The notes under the pieces: generated by a model | The model's input: only the letters and a program-made list of their open reading frames with translations | Told to the model about the DNA's origin: nothing | The model's database searches: none | DNA from: Eubacterium sp. AF36-5BH | GTDB taxonomy: Bacteria; Bacillota; Clostridia; Lachnospirales; Lachnospiraceae | Length of the DNA stretch: 64,000 nt | NCBI RefSeq assembly: GCF_003460505.1 | Contig: NZ_QTVG01000004.1 | Coordinates: 186,001-250,000, forward strand | Direction: 5' to 3' | Made by a program: the position numbers and the translations under genes | Shown: in pieces, positions 52,501 to 61,786 of the stretch | How the letters are laid out: each line of letters starts with the position of its first letter | Position numbering within the stretch: the first letter of the stretch is position 1

Positions 52501-53261
52501 GCAACAATGAGATTTTAAAAATAGAAAATTTAAAAAAGACATATAGCAATACTACTGAACCTGTTTTGAAGGGAATAGACTTAAGTATTTATGAAGGAGA
52601 TTTCTTGTGTGTGCTTGGACCATCAGGTTGTGGAAAATCAACCATGATTAGATGTATTGCAGGTTTTGAGGATTATGAAGGAACAATTGAAGTTAGTGGC
52701 GAAAGTGTAAAAGGTCCCGGTACTGACAGAATTATGGTGTTTCAGGACTTCAATCAGTTGTTTCCGTGGAAGACAGTTCTTGGGAACATAACATTTCCTT
52801 TAAAGAGCAGTGGCATGAAGGACAAAAAAGAAAGAATAAAGAGAGCTGAGAAATATTTAGACAAGGTGAATCTTTTGCAATACAAGGACTACTATCCACA
52901 TCAGCTAAGTGGTGGTATGAAACAGAGAGTAGCTATTGCTAAAGGAATGGCATTAGGTTCAAAAATCATTATGATGGATGAGCCATTTGCAGCATTAGAT
53001 GCAATGACAAGAAATCAAATGCAGTCAGAACTTATGCACATAAAAGAAAAAGAGAAAATGACAGTTTTATTTATTACTCATAACATTCAGGAGGCAATTG
53101 CCCTTGGCAACAGAATTATGGTTATGTCAAAGGATGGTTTAATTAAGGAGCATATGTACAATCCAATTGAAAAACCGGTAACTCCTGCTAGTGAAGGATA
53201 CGGAGAGTTATGGGAACATTTGAATAGCATGTTGACGGAAGAAAATACTAAAGAAAATTAA
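52497..53261 (+). CDS. ABC importer ATPase (SsuB/TauB-like)
   Basis: 254 residues from ATG 52497, which overlaps the permease stop by 4 bases; an in-frame ATG at 52482 is the alternative. Walker A GPSGCGKST, Q-loop VFQDFNQLFPWKT, signature LSGGMKQR, Walker B IIMMDEPFAALD, His of the switch in FITHN. The PWKT after the Q-loop is usual for the SsuB/TauB group. It is only 14 bases before the DltD-like gene, so the importer is very likely in the same operon as the acyltransferase genes. Confidence 0.9.
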   Translation: MSNNEILKIENLKKTYSNTTEPVLKGIDLSIYEGDFLCVLGPSGCGKSTMIRCIAGFEDYEGTIEVSGESVKGPGTDRIMVFQDFNQLFPWKTVLGNITFPLKSSGMKDKKERIKRAEKYLDKVNLLQYKDYYPHQLSGGMKQRVAIAKGMALGSKIIMMDEPFAALDAMTRNQMQSELMHIKEKEKMTVLFITHNIQEAIALGNRIMVMSKDGLIKEHMYNPIEKPVTPASEGYGELWEHLNSMLTEENTKEN

Positions 53262-53275
53262 TGTGGAGTTAGACA

Positions 53276-54856
53276 ATGAAAAGAAAATTGAAAATATTAG
53301 CAAAAATAGTTTGTTTTTGCCTGATATTTGTCCTACTACTTGATTTTGTTAATGGGTTATTTAAGCCAAAGTGGTTAGAGGACAGATGGGCATCTTCAAA
53401 AACAAATGTAAGTTTTTATAAGCTGGAAAAGAACAGTACAGATGTGTTGTTCTTTGGCTCCAGTGTTGTAGCTGCGTCAGCGGATCCTTTTCAATTATAC
53501 AATGAATATGGAATATCTTCTTACAATTTGAGTGTGGTTTCCCAAACTATGAGCGGAACATATTTTTGGGTAAAGGAAGCTTTACAGACACAAAAGCCAA
53601 AGGTGATTTTTGTTGAGGTTAAAACTCTCGGAAGAAAGCATGACAAGTTAGAAAGTAAGGCAAGAAAGTCTTATGATTATATGCGACTTGGAAAAACAAA
53701 ATTAGAGTACGCTTATGCCACAGTGAACTCTGATAAGGAAATAAAAGATAATGAGGAAGCACAGGGAATTTTTGAATATCTCTTTCCACTTTCACTTTAT
53801 CACACAAGATGGTCTGAGTTAGACTATGACGATTATGATTTTGTTTTGGGCAACAATAATTCAGATACAAAAGGCTACGCTGCATTAACAAATACTTTTA
53901 AATATACATCAAAATATGATAAGGCAAGTGATGATGCAGGAAAGTATGACGGATTCGATGCAAAAAAAGTTGAGTACAGTAAATATAACGCCACAAACAA
54001 AGAGTATGTTGAAAAGATTGCAAAGTTAGCAAAACAAAATAATGTGGAGCTTATTTTATACAAAACACCGGATACAAGCTGGAGTGTTAAAAAGTACAAT
54101 TATGTAAATGATTTAGCAAAGGAATTAGGCGTTAAGTATTTAGATTTTAATTTGAAGTCTATGAGAAAAGCTGTAGGCATTAATTTTGCTGAAGATGGTG
54201 CAGACAATATCCATATGAACATTAGTGGTGGAAAAAAGGTAACATCTTACATTGGAAAATATTTGACAAAGAATTTTAATCTTACAAATTATAAAGAAAA
54301 AGATTCTAGTGTGACAAAGAGCTTCCAGTGGGAAATGGCAACTTATGAAGCTCAGATGAAAAATGCAAAACTTTTAAAAGAAATGAATTTAAATAATTAC
54401 CTTAAATTAATAAATGACAAAGATTATGCATTTATTGTAGTTGCAGGTTCATCATCACATAAGTTGAATTTTTCAACAGAGCAGTTAGATCTTTTTAAGG
54501 ATATGAATATAAAAATTGACAAGTTCCAAAAAGATTCTGTTTATGGAAATAATTTGGTTTATGTATCAGAGGACGTAAAGTCAGATGCAAGTATCAATAT
54601 ATCAAAAGAAGAAGACAAATACACAACAGCGGTAATAGATCAGGGGGGACAGTTTAGTGATGGAATGTCTTACTCAGCAAAAGTTAGCGGTGGACTTTGT
54701 TCAGTAAGAGTAAACAACAATGCCTGTGGTGATGTGTATGAGGATGCCATGAATATTGTTGTTTACGATAAGAAAACAAAGTCAGTTATAGATACAGTAA
54801 GTTTAAAAAATAATGCTTATGGAACTGTAAGTATAGGGAGAAAGGGCAAAGGATGA
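53276..54856 (+). CDS. DltD/AlgX-like SGNH membrane protein partner of the MBOAT
   Basis: 526 residues. An N-terminal membrane helix (about 7-29) and an external SGNH-like domain: block I VLFFGSSVVAASADP (Ser nucleophile) and the C-terminal Asp-x-x-His as DNIHMNISGGKKV. The gene pairs with an MBOAT gene, as DltD with DltB or AlgX/AlgJ with AlgI. The last 135 residues (YAFIVVAGSSSHKLNFST, then VIDQGGQFSDG) form a second domain that looks like an ILEI/FAM3-type fold; this is tentative. It probably moves an acyl group from the MBOAT to an envelope polymer. The stop overlaps the MBOAT start. Confidence 0.7.
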   Translation: MKRKLKILAKIVCFCLIFVLLLDFVNGLFKPKWLEDRWASSKTNVSFYKLEKNSTDVLFFGSSVVAASADPFQLYNEYGISSYNLSVVSQTMSGTYFWVKEALQTQKPKVIFVEVKTLGRKHDKLESKARKSYDYMRLGKTKLEYAYATVNSDKEIKDNEEAQGIFEYLFPLSLYHTRWSELDYDDYDFVLGNNNSDTKGYAALTNTFKYTSKYDKASDDAGKYDGFDAKKVEYSKYNATNKEYVEKIAKLAKQNNVELILYKTPDTSWSVKKYNYVNDLAKELGVKYLDFNLKSMRKAVGINFAEDGADNIHMNISGGKKVTSYIGKYLTKNFNLTNYKEKDSSVTKSFQWEMATYEAQMKNAKLLKEMNLNNYLKLINDKDYAFIVVAGSSSHKLNFSTEQLDLFKDMNIKIDKFQKDSVYGNNLVYVSEDVKSDASINISKEEDKYTTAVIDQGGQFSDGMSYSAKVSGGLCSVRVNNNACGDVYEDAMNIVVYDKKTKSVIDTVSLKNNAYGTVSIGRKGKG

Positions 54857-56463
54857 GTTTTACAAGTTTAAGTTTTTTAGGTTTTGTACTTGTGGTTGCA
54901 ATTTTGTACTTTACCCTGTTTAGAAAGTGTCAGTGGTTTTTACTGCTACTTGCAAGCATTGCTTTCTATATGTTTTCAGGTCCAAAGTACATAGTTTATA
55001 TTAGCATAACTGCTGTTACAACATATTTGTTTGCAGGAAAGATACAAAAACTTCATGATAGAGAAAAGAAGATTATTGGAAAACATGATTTCTCAAAAGA
55101 AAAGAAGAAATCCATAAAGAAACATTTTACAGCAAAAAGAAAAGTCTGGTTATTGCTGGATTTAGTTATAAATTTGGGTATGCTGTGTGTAATTAAGTAT
55201 ATGGATTTTGCACTTCGCGGTATGTCCGCAGTGCTTGCAAAGTTTGGAGTTGACTGGTCAAAATCTGTGAGTTTTGTTTTACCACTTGGTATATCATTTT
55301 ATACTTTTATGACAGTAGGATACATACTCGATGTTTATTGGAAACGATATAGAGCAGAGAAAAATATTTTGAAGCTTGCTTTGTTCACATCGTATTTTCC
55401 ACACATAGTTCAGGGACCAATTGGCAGATATAACAAATTAGCAGAACAGTTTAATCAAAGATATAAGTTTGATTATGACAGAGTAAAAAAAGGTTTGCTG
55501 TTAATGTTATGGGGTTATTTTGAAAAAATGGTTATTGCAGACAGGTTGGCTATTTTCGCTAACGGCGTATATGCAAAGTGGGACGAGGTTACAGGTTTAC
55601 CGTTAGTGCTTGCAATTATATTTTTTTCAATGCAGTTGTATTTAGACTGGACAGGGTGTATGGATATTGCAAGAGGTGTTTCACAGATTTTTGGAATAGA
55701 GTTGGAAAGAAATTTCTGGCATCCTTATTTTTCAAAAAACATGCCGGAGTTTTGGAGAAGATGGCACATTACACTTGGAGCCTGGTTTAAGGATTATTTA
55801 CTTTATCCTGTTTCAATGTCGAAGCTTTGTAAATCAATTAACAGATTTACAAGAAAGAAGTGGGGCAATCAGGCATCAAGAGCATTTTCAACAGTAATCC
55901 CTGCAGCATGCGTATGGATTGTAACAGGTATGTGGCATGGAGCGGCAATGTGCTACGTGCTATGGGGTGTGTATCATGGAATCTTGATTATACTTGGAGC
56001 AGTGTTTGATGTACCAATACAGAAATTAAATAAGTTATTGCATATTAACACTGAATGTTTTTCATTTAATTTATTTAGAATGGCAAGAACATTCTTATTG
56101 TCCGCCATTGGTAGAATATTTTTTGTATCTACAGCAGGTTTCCATCATGCAGTATTGATTATCAAAAGAACTTTTGATTTGAGAAATTTTGGATTACATA
56201 CATTATGGGACGAAAGCCTATATTCTTTTGGACTGGACAGACATGGGTTTACACTATCGCTTATTTTAATTGGGTTAGTTTGGTGTGTTAGCATGTTACA
56301 GGAAAAATTTGATAAAGATAACAAGGGCATTAGAGATGTAATTTGCGAACAGAATATTATTTTCCGTTGGATATTATATTTTGGTTTAATATTCGGAATT
56401 ATTATATTTGGTATATATGGTTCAGGATATAATGCAGGAGCATTTGTTTATGGACAGTTTTAG
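54853..56463 (+). CDS. MBOAT-family O-acyltransferase (DltB/AlgI-like)
   Basis: 536 residues with about ten or more helices. MBOAT hallmarks: PLGISFYTFMTVGYILDVYW, FPHIVQGPIGRY, FWRRWHITLGAWFKDYL, and the catalytic His in GMWHGAAMCYVLWGVYHG. DltB and AlgI relatives pass acyl groups across the membrane from a carrier protein or acyl-CoA. The operon also encodes its own ligase and carrier, as in dlt operons. It starts inside the previous gene (ATGA). Confidence 0.85.
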   Translation: MSFTSLSFLGFVLVVAILYFTLFRKCQWFLLLLASIAFYMFSGPKYIVYISITAVTTYLFAGKIQKLHDREKKIIGKHDFSKEKKKSIKKHFTAKRKVWLLLDLVINLGMLCVIKYMDFALRGMSAVLAKFGVDWSKSVSFVLPLGISFYTFMTVGYILDVYWKRYRAEKNILKLALFTSYFPHIVQGPIGRYNKLAEQFNQRYKFDYDRVKKGLLLMLWGYFEKMVIADRLAIFANGVYAKWDEVTGLPLVLAIIFFSMQLYLDWTGCMDIARGVSQIFGIELERNFWHPYFSKNMPEFWRRWHITLGAWFKDYLLYPVSMSKLCKSINRFTRKKWGNQASRAFSTVIPAACVWIVTGMWHGAAMCYVLWGVYHGILIILGAVFDVPIQKLNKLLHINTECFSFNLFRMARTFLLSAIGRIFFVSTAGFHHAVLIIKRTFDLRNFGLHTLWDESLYSFGLDRHGFTLSLILIGLVWCVSMLQEKFDKDNKGIRDVICEQNIIFRWILYFGLIFGIIIFGIYGSGYNAGAFVYGQF

Positions 56464-56492
56464 TAATCTCTAATTGAAGAAAGGACACAAAA

Positions 56493-58025
56493 ATGGAAGA
56501 ACAGATAAGTTCAATTGTTGAAGCATTAAAAATAAATGCTGAGAAAACACCTGACAAATTATGTGTAGGTGATAAGAAAAATCAGGTTACTTATAAAGAA
56601 TTCTGGAACATGGTAAAAAAGGCGGCAGTTTATCTTCAGGAAAAAGGCGTACAAAAAGGAGATATGGTTGTTATTCGAGGAGCACAGAAAGTTGAATTTT
56701 TGTTAGGAGTTTTCGGTGTACAACTAGCAGGTGGTGCTGTTTGCCCTCTTGAAAAAGCCATAAAAGACGACCGTATTATGGAAATAATGAATTTCGTTGA
56801 TTCAAATATTTATTTAGCAGAAAAACCTGTAAAGAATACAACTGTTAATAATATTAGTTTGAAGGAAATGTTTAAGGTTGTCCAAAATAATGAGGCAGTA
56901 ACACCAAATGAAAATACAGACAACAGTGAAGCAGTTAATTCAAAAGAATTTAGTTTACCGGCTAGTGATGATTTGTCCGAAATTTTGTTTACTACAGGGA
57001 CAACAGGAAAGTCAAAAGGAATTGAAGTTACATTTGGGTGTAATGTAGCTATTGCACAAAACGTTATTGACAGTGTTGGTATGGAAAAGGATGAGATAGA
57101 ATTGATTACTACACCAATTAATCATTCCCTGGCAATAAGAAGATCTTACGGTGCAATTTACAATGGAAGTTCAATTGTTTTAACAGATGGAATCAAGTTT
57201 GTAGAGGACTTTTTCAAATTATTAGACAGATACAAAATTACAGCAATTACTTTTGTACCTGCAATACTTGAGCAGGTTCTAAAATTTGCAAAGGACAGAT
57301 TTGCAACCTATGATAATCAATTTCACTATATTCAGTTAGGTTCAGCACCATTGTCTGAAACAAATAAAGAAATATTAACAAAAATGTTTCCAACTACAAG
57401 ATTGTACAATACATACGGGGCTACAGAGTCAGGTTGTACAGTGATTTTGGAATTTAGCAAATATGGTCACAAGAAAAAATGTATTGGCCGAACAACAGTT
57501 AATACAGAAATCTTATTTGTAGATGACAGGCGAAATATAGTAGAAGCTTCGTTGGAAAAACCGGGCATACTTGCTTTTAAAGGTAAAATGAATATGCGTT
57601 CTTATTACAAGGAACCTGAAATTACTAAAGAAGTGATGGATGAAAAGGGTGTTGTGTATACAAATGATTTAGGCTACTTAGGTGAGGATGGCTTAGTGTA
57701 TCTTCTTGGCAGACAGGGAGATGTTATTAACATGGGTGGAATCAAAATTGCACCTACTGAAATAGAAGAAGTAGCTATGAAGCATGAAATGATTAAAGAT
57801 TGTGCATGTATCCCGATTAAAGATGAAATAACAGGTGAAGCCCCTAAGTTGTTTGTAACTTTAAATGAAGGATATCAACTGGATCAAAAAGAGCTTTCCA
57901 AGTATCTTTTATCAAAACTTGAATCTTTAAAAGTGCCAAAGACTTTTGAGGTTATAGATGAAATTCCAAGAACTTTCAATGGAAAAATTATAAGAAAACA
58001 GTTGAAAGCATTGGAAAATAATTAA
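56493..58025 (+). CDS. AMP-forming acyl/aminoacyl ligase (DltA-like adenylation enzyme)
   Basis: 510 residues, class I adenylate-forming fold: P-loop LFTTGTTGKSKGIE, NTYGATESGC, DLGYLGEDGLVYLLGRQGD, and the catalytic lysine in FNGKIIRKQ near the end. It should adenylate a carboxylate and load it on the carrier protein 20 bases downstream. DltA uses D-alanine, but the substrate here may be another amino or fatty acid; the specificity pocket must be compared. A low-complexity insert (about 128-155, NEAVTPNENTDNSEAV) is unusual. Confidence 0.8.
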   Translation: MEEQISSIVEALKINAEKTPDKLCVGDKKNQVTYKEFWNMVKKAAVYLQEKGVQKGDMVVIRGAQKVEFLLGVFGVQLAGGAVCPLEKAIKDDRIMEIMNFVDSNIYLAEKPVKNTTVNNISLKEMFKVVQNNEAVTPNENTDNSEAVNSKEFSLPASDDLSEILFTTGTTGKSKGIEVTFGCNVAIAQNVIDSVGMEKDEIELITTPINHSLAIRRSYGAIYNGSSIVLTDGIKFVEDFFKLLDRYKITAITFVPAILEQVLKFAKDRFATYDNQFHYIQLGSAPLSETNKEILTKMFPTTRLYNTYGATESGCTVILEFSKYGHKKKCIGRTTVNTEILFVDDRRNIVEASLEKPGILAFKGKMNMRSYYKEPEITKEVMDEKGVVYTNDLGYLGEDGLVYLLGRQGDVINMGGIKIAPTEIEEVAMKHEMIKDCACIPIKDEITGEAPKLFVTLNEGYQLDQKELSKYLLSKLESLKVPKTFEVIDEIPRTFNGKIIRKQLKALENN

Positions 58026-58045
58026 AGAAAGATTGGAGAATGAAT

Positions 58046-58267
58046 ATGAGAGATGAAGTTATTGAAATTTTAGAAATGATATGCCCAGACATTGATGTAA
58101 ACGATGAGGACATGAACCTTCCGGAAGATTTAGATTCCATGGACATAATTGCGTTAATTGCAGAACTGGAAGATAAGTTTGATATTGAAATAACAATGGA
58201 AGAAAAAACAGAAGAAAACTTTGAAAACATTGACACATTAGTGGCTATGATTGAAAGACTTCAGTAG
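58046..58267 (+). CDS. Acyl/D-alanyl-type carrier protein (DltC-like)
   Basis: 73 residues from ATG 58046: GGAG (58035-58038) is 7 bases from this ATG but only 1 from the ATG at 58040. Acidic helical carrier with the phosphopantetheine Ser in EDLDSMDIIALIAELEDKF. It is separate from the fatty-acid ACP at 31340 and ends the acylation run, before a strong terminator. It should accept the acyl group from the ligase and present it to the MBOAT. Confidence 0.8.
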   Translation: MRDEVIEILEMICPDIDVNDEDMNLPEDLDSMDIIALIAELEDKFDIEITMEEKTEENFENIDTLVAMIERLQ

Positions 58268-58271
58268 AAGT

Positions 58272-58319
58272 AAAAGGCATCCCATGTTGCAGGAACAGGC
58301 GCAAAGGGATGCCTTTTCT
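58272..58319 (+). terminator. Terminator of the acylation operon
   Basis: AAAAGGCATCCC (58272-58283) pairs perfectly with GGGATGCCTTTT (58306-58317). It lies 5 bases after the carrier stop. Confidence 0.85.
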
Positions 58320-58333
58320 AGTGGTGGGTTTCA

Positions 58334-58362
58334 TTGACTTATAGAAAGGGATAAATTATAAT
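58334..58362 (+). promoter_or_regulatory. Sigma-A promoter for iorAB
   Basis: TTGACT (58334-58339), 17-bp spacer, TATAAT (58357-58362), about 60 bases before iorA. Confidence 0.8.
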
Positions 58363-58425
58363 ATACTTTATGACTTTAAAGCAGTGAAAAAAGTGTCTAT
58401 TTTAAAAGAGAGGTAGGATATAAAA

Positions 58426-60171
58426 GTGAGTAAAAAGACAATTATGTTAGGCAATGAAGCTATTGCCAGAGGTGCTTACGAAGCAGGAGTTAAGGTGACA
58501 TCAGCATACCCAGGAACTCCAAGTACAGAAGTAAGCGAAAACGTAGTGAAATATGATGGTATTTATGCAGAATGGGCTCCAAATGAAAAGGTTGCTGCCG
58601 AAGTGGCTATCGGTGCTTCTATGGCAGGAATCCGTTCTATGACAATGATGAAGATGGTTGGTTTAAACGTAGCAGCCGATCCACTTTATTCAGGTTCATA
58701 CATTGGAGTAAATGGTGGTATGGTAGTAGTTGTTGCAGATGATCCGGGAATTTACAGTTCACAGAACGAACAGGATACAAGAATGGTAGGTCGTGCGGCA
58801 ATGATTCCTGTTATTGAACCATCAGACAGTGAAGAAGCAAGAGTGTTTACAAAGAGAGCGTATGAAATATCAGAAGAATACGATACACCAATTATTTTAA
58901 GAACAACAACAAGACTTGCTCATTCACAGGGAATTGTTAATTTAGAAGATAGAGTAGAAGTAGAAGACAAACCTTACGAAAGAAATGTTGCAAAAAATGT
59001 AATGATGCCAGGAAACGCAATTAAGGCACATGTACGTGTAGAAGAACGTATGAAGAGACTAGAAAAAGATGCAAGCACATTAGATATTAACAAGGTTGAA
59101 TACAACGACACAAGCATCGGTATTATTACAAGTGGTATTCCTTACCAGTATGTAAAAGAAGCATTACCAAATGCATCAGTGCTTAAACTTGGTATGGTTC
59201 ATCCTTTAGCAAAAGATTTAATTAAGGAATTTGCAAGCAAGGTTGACAGAGTTGTAGTTGTAGAAGAACTTGAACCTGTAATTGAAGAACAAGTTAAGGC
59301 AATGGGAATTGAATGTGATGGTAAGAATTTATTTACAATTCAGGGAGAATACAGTGCAAACATGTTAAGAGAAAAACTCCTTGGGGAAAAAGTAGAAATA
59401 GCAGAAGCAGAAGAAGCACCTGCAAGACCACCAATTCTTTGTCCTGGTTGTCCACATAGAAGTACATATTCAGTATTAAAGAAATTAAGAATTCATGCAG
59501 CAGGCGATATTGGATGCTACACATTAGGTGCAGTTAATCCACTTGGAGTAGTTGACACTACATTATGTATGGGTTCAAGTATTTCAACTCTTCATGGTAT
59601 GGAGAAGGCAAAAGGTAAAGAATACATTAAGAATTGGGTTGCAGTAATAGGTGACAGTACATTTTTACATACAGGTGTAAACTCACTTATGAACATGGTA
59701 TACAACAAATCAACAGGAACAGTTATTATTCTCGACAACTCAACAACAGGTATGACAGGTCATCAGGATCATCCGGCTACAGGAAAGACTTTAGCAGGAG
59801 AACCGGCTTATGCAGTAGATTTAGTAGATTTATGTAAGGCATTAGGTGTACAGCACGTAGAAGTTGTTGATGCATTTGATGTTGACAGATTAGCAAAGGT
59901 TGTAAAAGAAGAAGTTGCAAGAGACGAAGTTTCTGTAATTATTTCACAGTCACCATGTGCATTGTTAAAATCATTTGTTCCAAAGGGCAAGTGTTACACA
60001 ATTCCTGAAAAATGCGTAAAATGTGGTCAGTGTTTAGTTCCAGGTTGTCCTGCAATGACAAAGAATGCAGACGGAACAGTTGCAATTGATAAGACAATGT
60101 GTAACGGTTGTGGACTTTGCATGAGTAACTGTAAATTCGGAGCAATTGAATTAGAAAGAAGAGGAGAATAA
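58426..60171 (+). CDS. iorA: Indolepyruvate:ferredoxin oxidoreductase alpha subunit
   Basis: 581 residues from a GTG start behind AGAGAGGTAGG. The pyrimidine domain (SAYPGTPSTEVSE, EWAPNEKVAAEVAIGASMAG) comes first, the thiamine-diphosphate domain later (LCPGCPHRSTY, AAGDIGCYTLG, IGDSTFLHTG, ILDNSTTGMTGHQDHP). Two 4Fe-4S motifs close the protein (CVKCGQCLVPGC and CNGCGLCMSNC). The enzyme interconverts aromatic 2-oxo acids plus CoA with aryl-acetyl-CoA, CO2 and reduced ferredoxin. The iorB gene starts 2 bases after its stop. Confidence 0.95.
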   Translation: MSKKTIMLGNEAIARGAYEAGVKVTSAYPGTPSTEVSENVVKYDGIYAEWAPNEKVAAEVAIGASMAGIRSMTMMKMVGLNVAADPLYSGSYIGVNGGMVVVVADDPGIYSSQNEQDTRMVGRAAMIPVIEPSDSEEARVFTKRAYEISEEYDTPIILRTTTRLAHSQGIVNLEDRVEVEDKPYERNVAKNVMMPGNAIKAHVRVEERMKRLEKDASTLDINKVEYNDTSIGIITSGIPYQYVKEALPNASVLKLGMVHPLAKDLIKEFASKVDRVVVVEELEPVIEEQVKAMGIECDGKNLFTIQGEYSANMLREKLLGEKVEIAEAEEAPARPPILCPGCPHRSTYSVLKKLRIHAAGDIGCYTLGAVNPLGVVDTTLCMGSSISTLHGMEKAKGKEYIKNWVAVIGDSTFLHTGVNSLMNMVYNKSTGTVIILDNSTTGMTGHQDHPATGKTLAGEPAYAVDLVDLCKALGVQHVEVVDAFDVDRLAKVVKEEVARDEVSVIISQSPCALLKSFVPKGKCYTIPEKCVKCGQCLVPGCPAMTKNADGTVAIDKTMCNGCGLCMSNCKFGAIELERRGE

Positions 60172-60173
60172 TC

Positions 60174-60749
60174 ATGGCAGAAACAAAGAATATTATGATA
60201 GTAGGCGTTGGTGGTCAGGGTACTCTCCTTACAAGTAGAATTTTAGGTGGTATCACTGTAGAAAACGGATATGATGTAAAACTTTCAGAAGTACACGGTA
60301 TGGCACAGCGTGGCGGTAGCGTTGTTACTTATGTAAGATATGGCGAAAAAGTAACAGAGCCAATTGTTGAAGAAGGTCAGGCAGACGTGCTTATTGCCTT
60401 TGAAAAATTAGAGGCATTACGTTACGCACATTTCTTAAAGAAAGACGGAGTGATTATTGTAAATGATCAGAAAATAGATCCTATGCCTGTTGTAACAGGT
60501 GTAGCAAAATACCCTGAAGGTATAATTGAACATCTTTCTGAGAAATATAAAGTTATATCAGTTGATGCTCAGAAAGAAGCTTTAGAATTAGGTAATTCAA
60601 GAGTATTTAACGTAATTATTCTTGGTGTTGCAGCAAGCAAAATGGATTTTGAGAAGGAACAGTGGATTGAAGTAATCAAGAAAAAAGTTCCACCAAAAAC
60701 AATTGACATCAACGTAAAAGCATTTGAGAGAGGTTACGAAATAGGTTAA
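60174..60749 (+). CDS. iorB: Indolepyruvate:ferredoxin oxidoreductase beta subunit
   Basis: 191 residues of the gamma-type 2-oxoacid oxidoreductase fold: IMIVGVGGQGTLLTSRILGG, SEVHGMAQRGGSVVTYVRYG, VLIAFEKLEALRY. It pairs with IorA. The stop overlaps the next start by one base (TAATG), linking the amidohydrolase to the same operon. Confidence 0.95.
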   Translation: MAETKNIMIVGVGGQGTLLTSRILGGITVENGYDVKLSEVHGMAQRGGSVVTYVRYGEKVTEPIVEEGQADVLIAFEKLEALRYAHFLKKDGVIIVNDQKIDPMPVVTGVAKYPEGIIEHLSEKYKVISVDAQKEALELGNSRVFNVIILGVAASKMDFEKEQWIEVIKKKVPPKTIDINVKAFERGYEIG

Positions 60750-61585
60750 TGATAATTGATATTCATGCACATACATTTCCTGAGGCTATAGCAGATAAGA
60801 CTATAACCAACATGGAAAAAGAAATCTTAAAAGGTCAGAAGATGGTGGTAAAACACGAGAGAATACCAACATTGCAGGGATTAATAGAAAGCACCCACAA
60901 TGCAGGCATAGACCTGTCAGTGGTTTGTCCCGTAGCTACCAACACAAGGCAGCCTGAAAAAATTAACAGACTATCAGTGGAATACAATGAAAAAATGTCA
61001 GAAAATAAAATCTTTTATTTCGGGGCAATTCATCCTAATTGCGAGAATTACAAAGAGATAATTGATGACATTGTGGCAATGGATTTAAAAGCCATAAAAA
61101 TTCATCCTGACTATCAGAATACTTTTTTTGATGACGAAAAGTATTTAAGATTAATTGATTACGCAGCAAACAAAGACTTGGGAATTATTGTACATGCAGG
61201 TGAGGACGTAGGTTTGCCAAGCAGAGTGCATTGTACCCCTGACATGGTTCTTAATTTGTGGAAACACATTCAGCCGGAGAAGCTTATTTTGGCACATTTA
61301 GGTGGTTGGAGAATGTGGGATGAAGTAGAAGAAAAATTAGCCGGTCTTCCAATGTATTTTGACACAGCAGTTGTATTAAATAAAAAATTTCCTGTAAAAA
61401 TATCACAGGAACAATTTGCGAGAATAGTCAGGAAACATGGGGCAGACAAAGTTATTTTTGGAACAGACACTCCATGGTACGACCAAAAGCAGGCTTTGGA
61501 AGATTTTGAAAAAGTAGGATTATCAGAAAAAGAAAATAAAATTATTTTAGGCGAAAACGCAAATAACTTATTTAATTTTTTCTAG
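60749..61585 (+). CDS. Amidohydrolase-2 family TIM-barrel hydrolase
   Basis: 278 residues. Metal-binding His-x-His at the N-terminus (IDIHAHTFPEA), AIKIHPDYQNT, IVHAGEDVG, ILAHLGG and the catalytic Asp in VIFGTDTPWYD mark the amidohydrolase-2 (decarboxylase/hydrolase) family. Translational coupling to iorB suggests a linked role in aromatic acid metabolism, such as hydrolysis or decarboxylation of an aryl compound; the substrate is unknown. Confidence 0.75.
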   Translation: MIIDIHAHTFPEAIADKTITNMEKEILKGQKMVVKHERIPTLQGLIESTHNAGIDLSVVCPVATNTRQPEKINRLSVEYNEKMSENKIFYFGAIHPNCENYKEIIDDIVAMDLKAIKIHPDYQNTFFDDEKYLRLIDYAANKDLGIIVHAGEDVGLPSRVHCTPDMVLNLWKHIQPEKLILAHLGGWRMWDEVEEKLAGLPMYFDTAVVLNKKFPVKISQEQFARIVRKHGADKVIFGTDTPWYDQKQALEDFEKVGLSEKENKIILGENANNLFNFF

Positions 61586-61656
61586 GTTAGAGATTATAAG
61601 GCATTTAGACTATAAATCATAATTAAGAAGTTCTAACATAGAAGAAATTAAAAATG

Positions 61657-61754
61657 TAACATTGTCAGGCAGTGTTATATTGCAGAAATGAAACAATATT
61701 CATAGACAATGTTTTAGTGTAGAAACTAAAAATAACATTTATAGATAATGTTAT
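61657..61754 (+). promoter_or_regulatory. Structured leader upstream of the CoA ligase
   Basis: Three hairpins in a row: TAACATTG/CAGTGTTA (61657-61677), TTTTAGT/ACTAAAA (61712-61731), ATAACATT/AATGTTAT (61732-61754). ATAGACAATGTT (61702) and ATAGATAATGTT (61741) are direct repeats 39 bases apart, and GACAATGT could instead pair with ACATTGTC in the first hairpin. Exclusive foldings, hence attenuation, are possible. No promoter is obvious in the 61586-61786 gap. Confidence 0.35.
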
Positions 61755-61786
61755 ACATCAAAATAAAGAGAGAGAAGGACAAGTAA

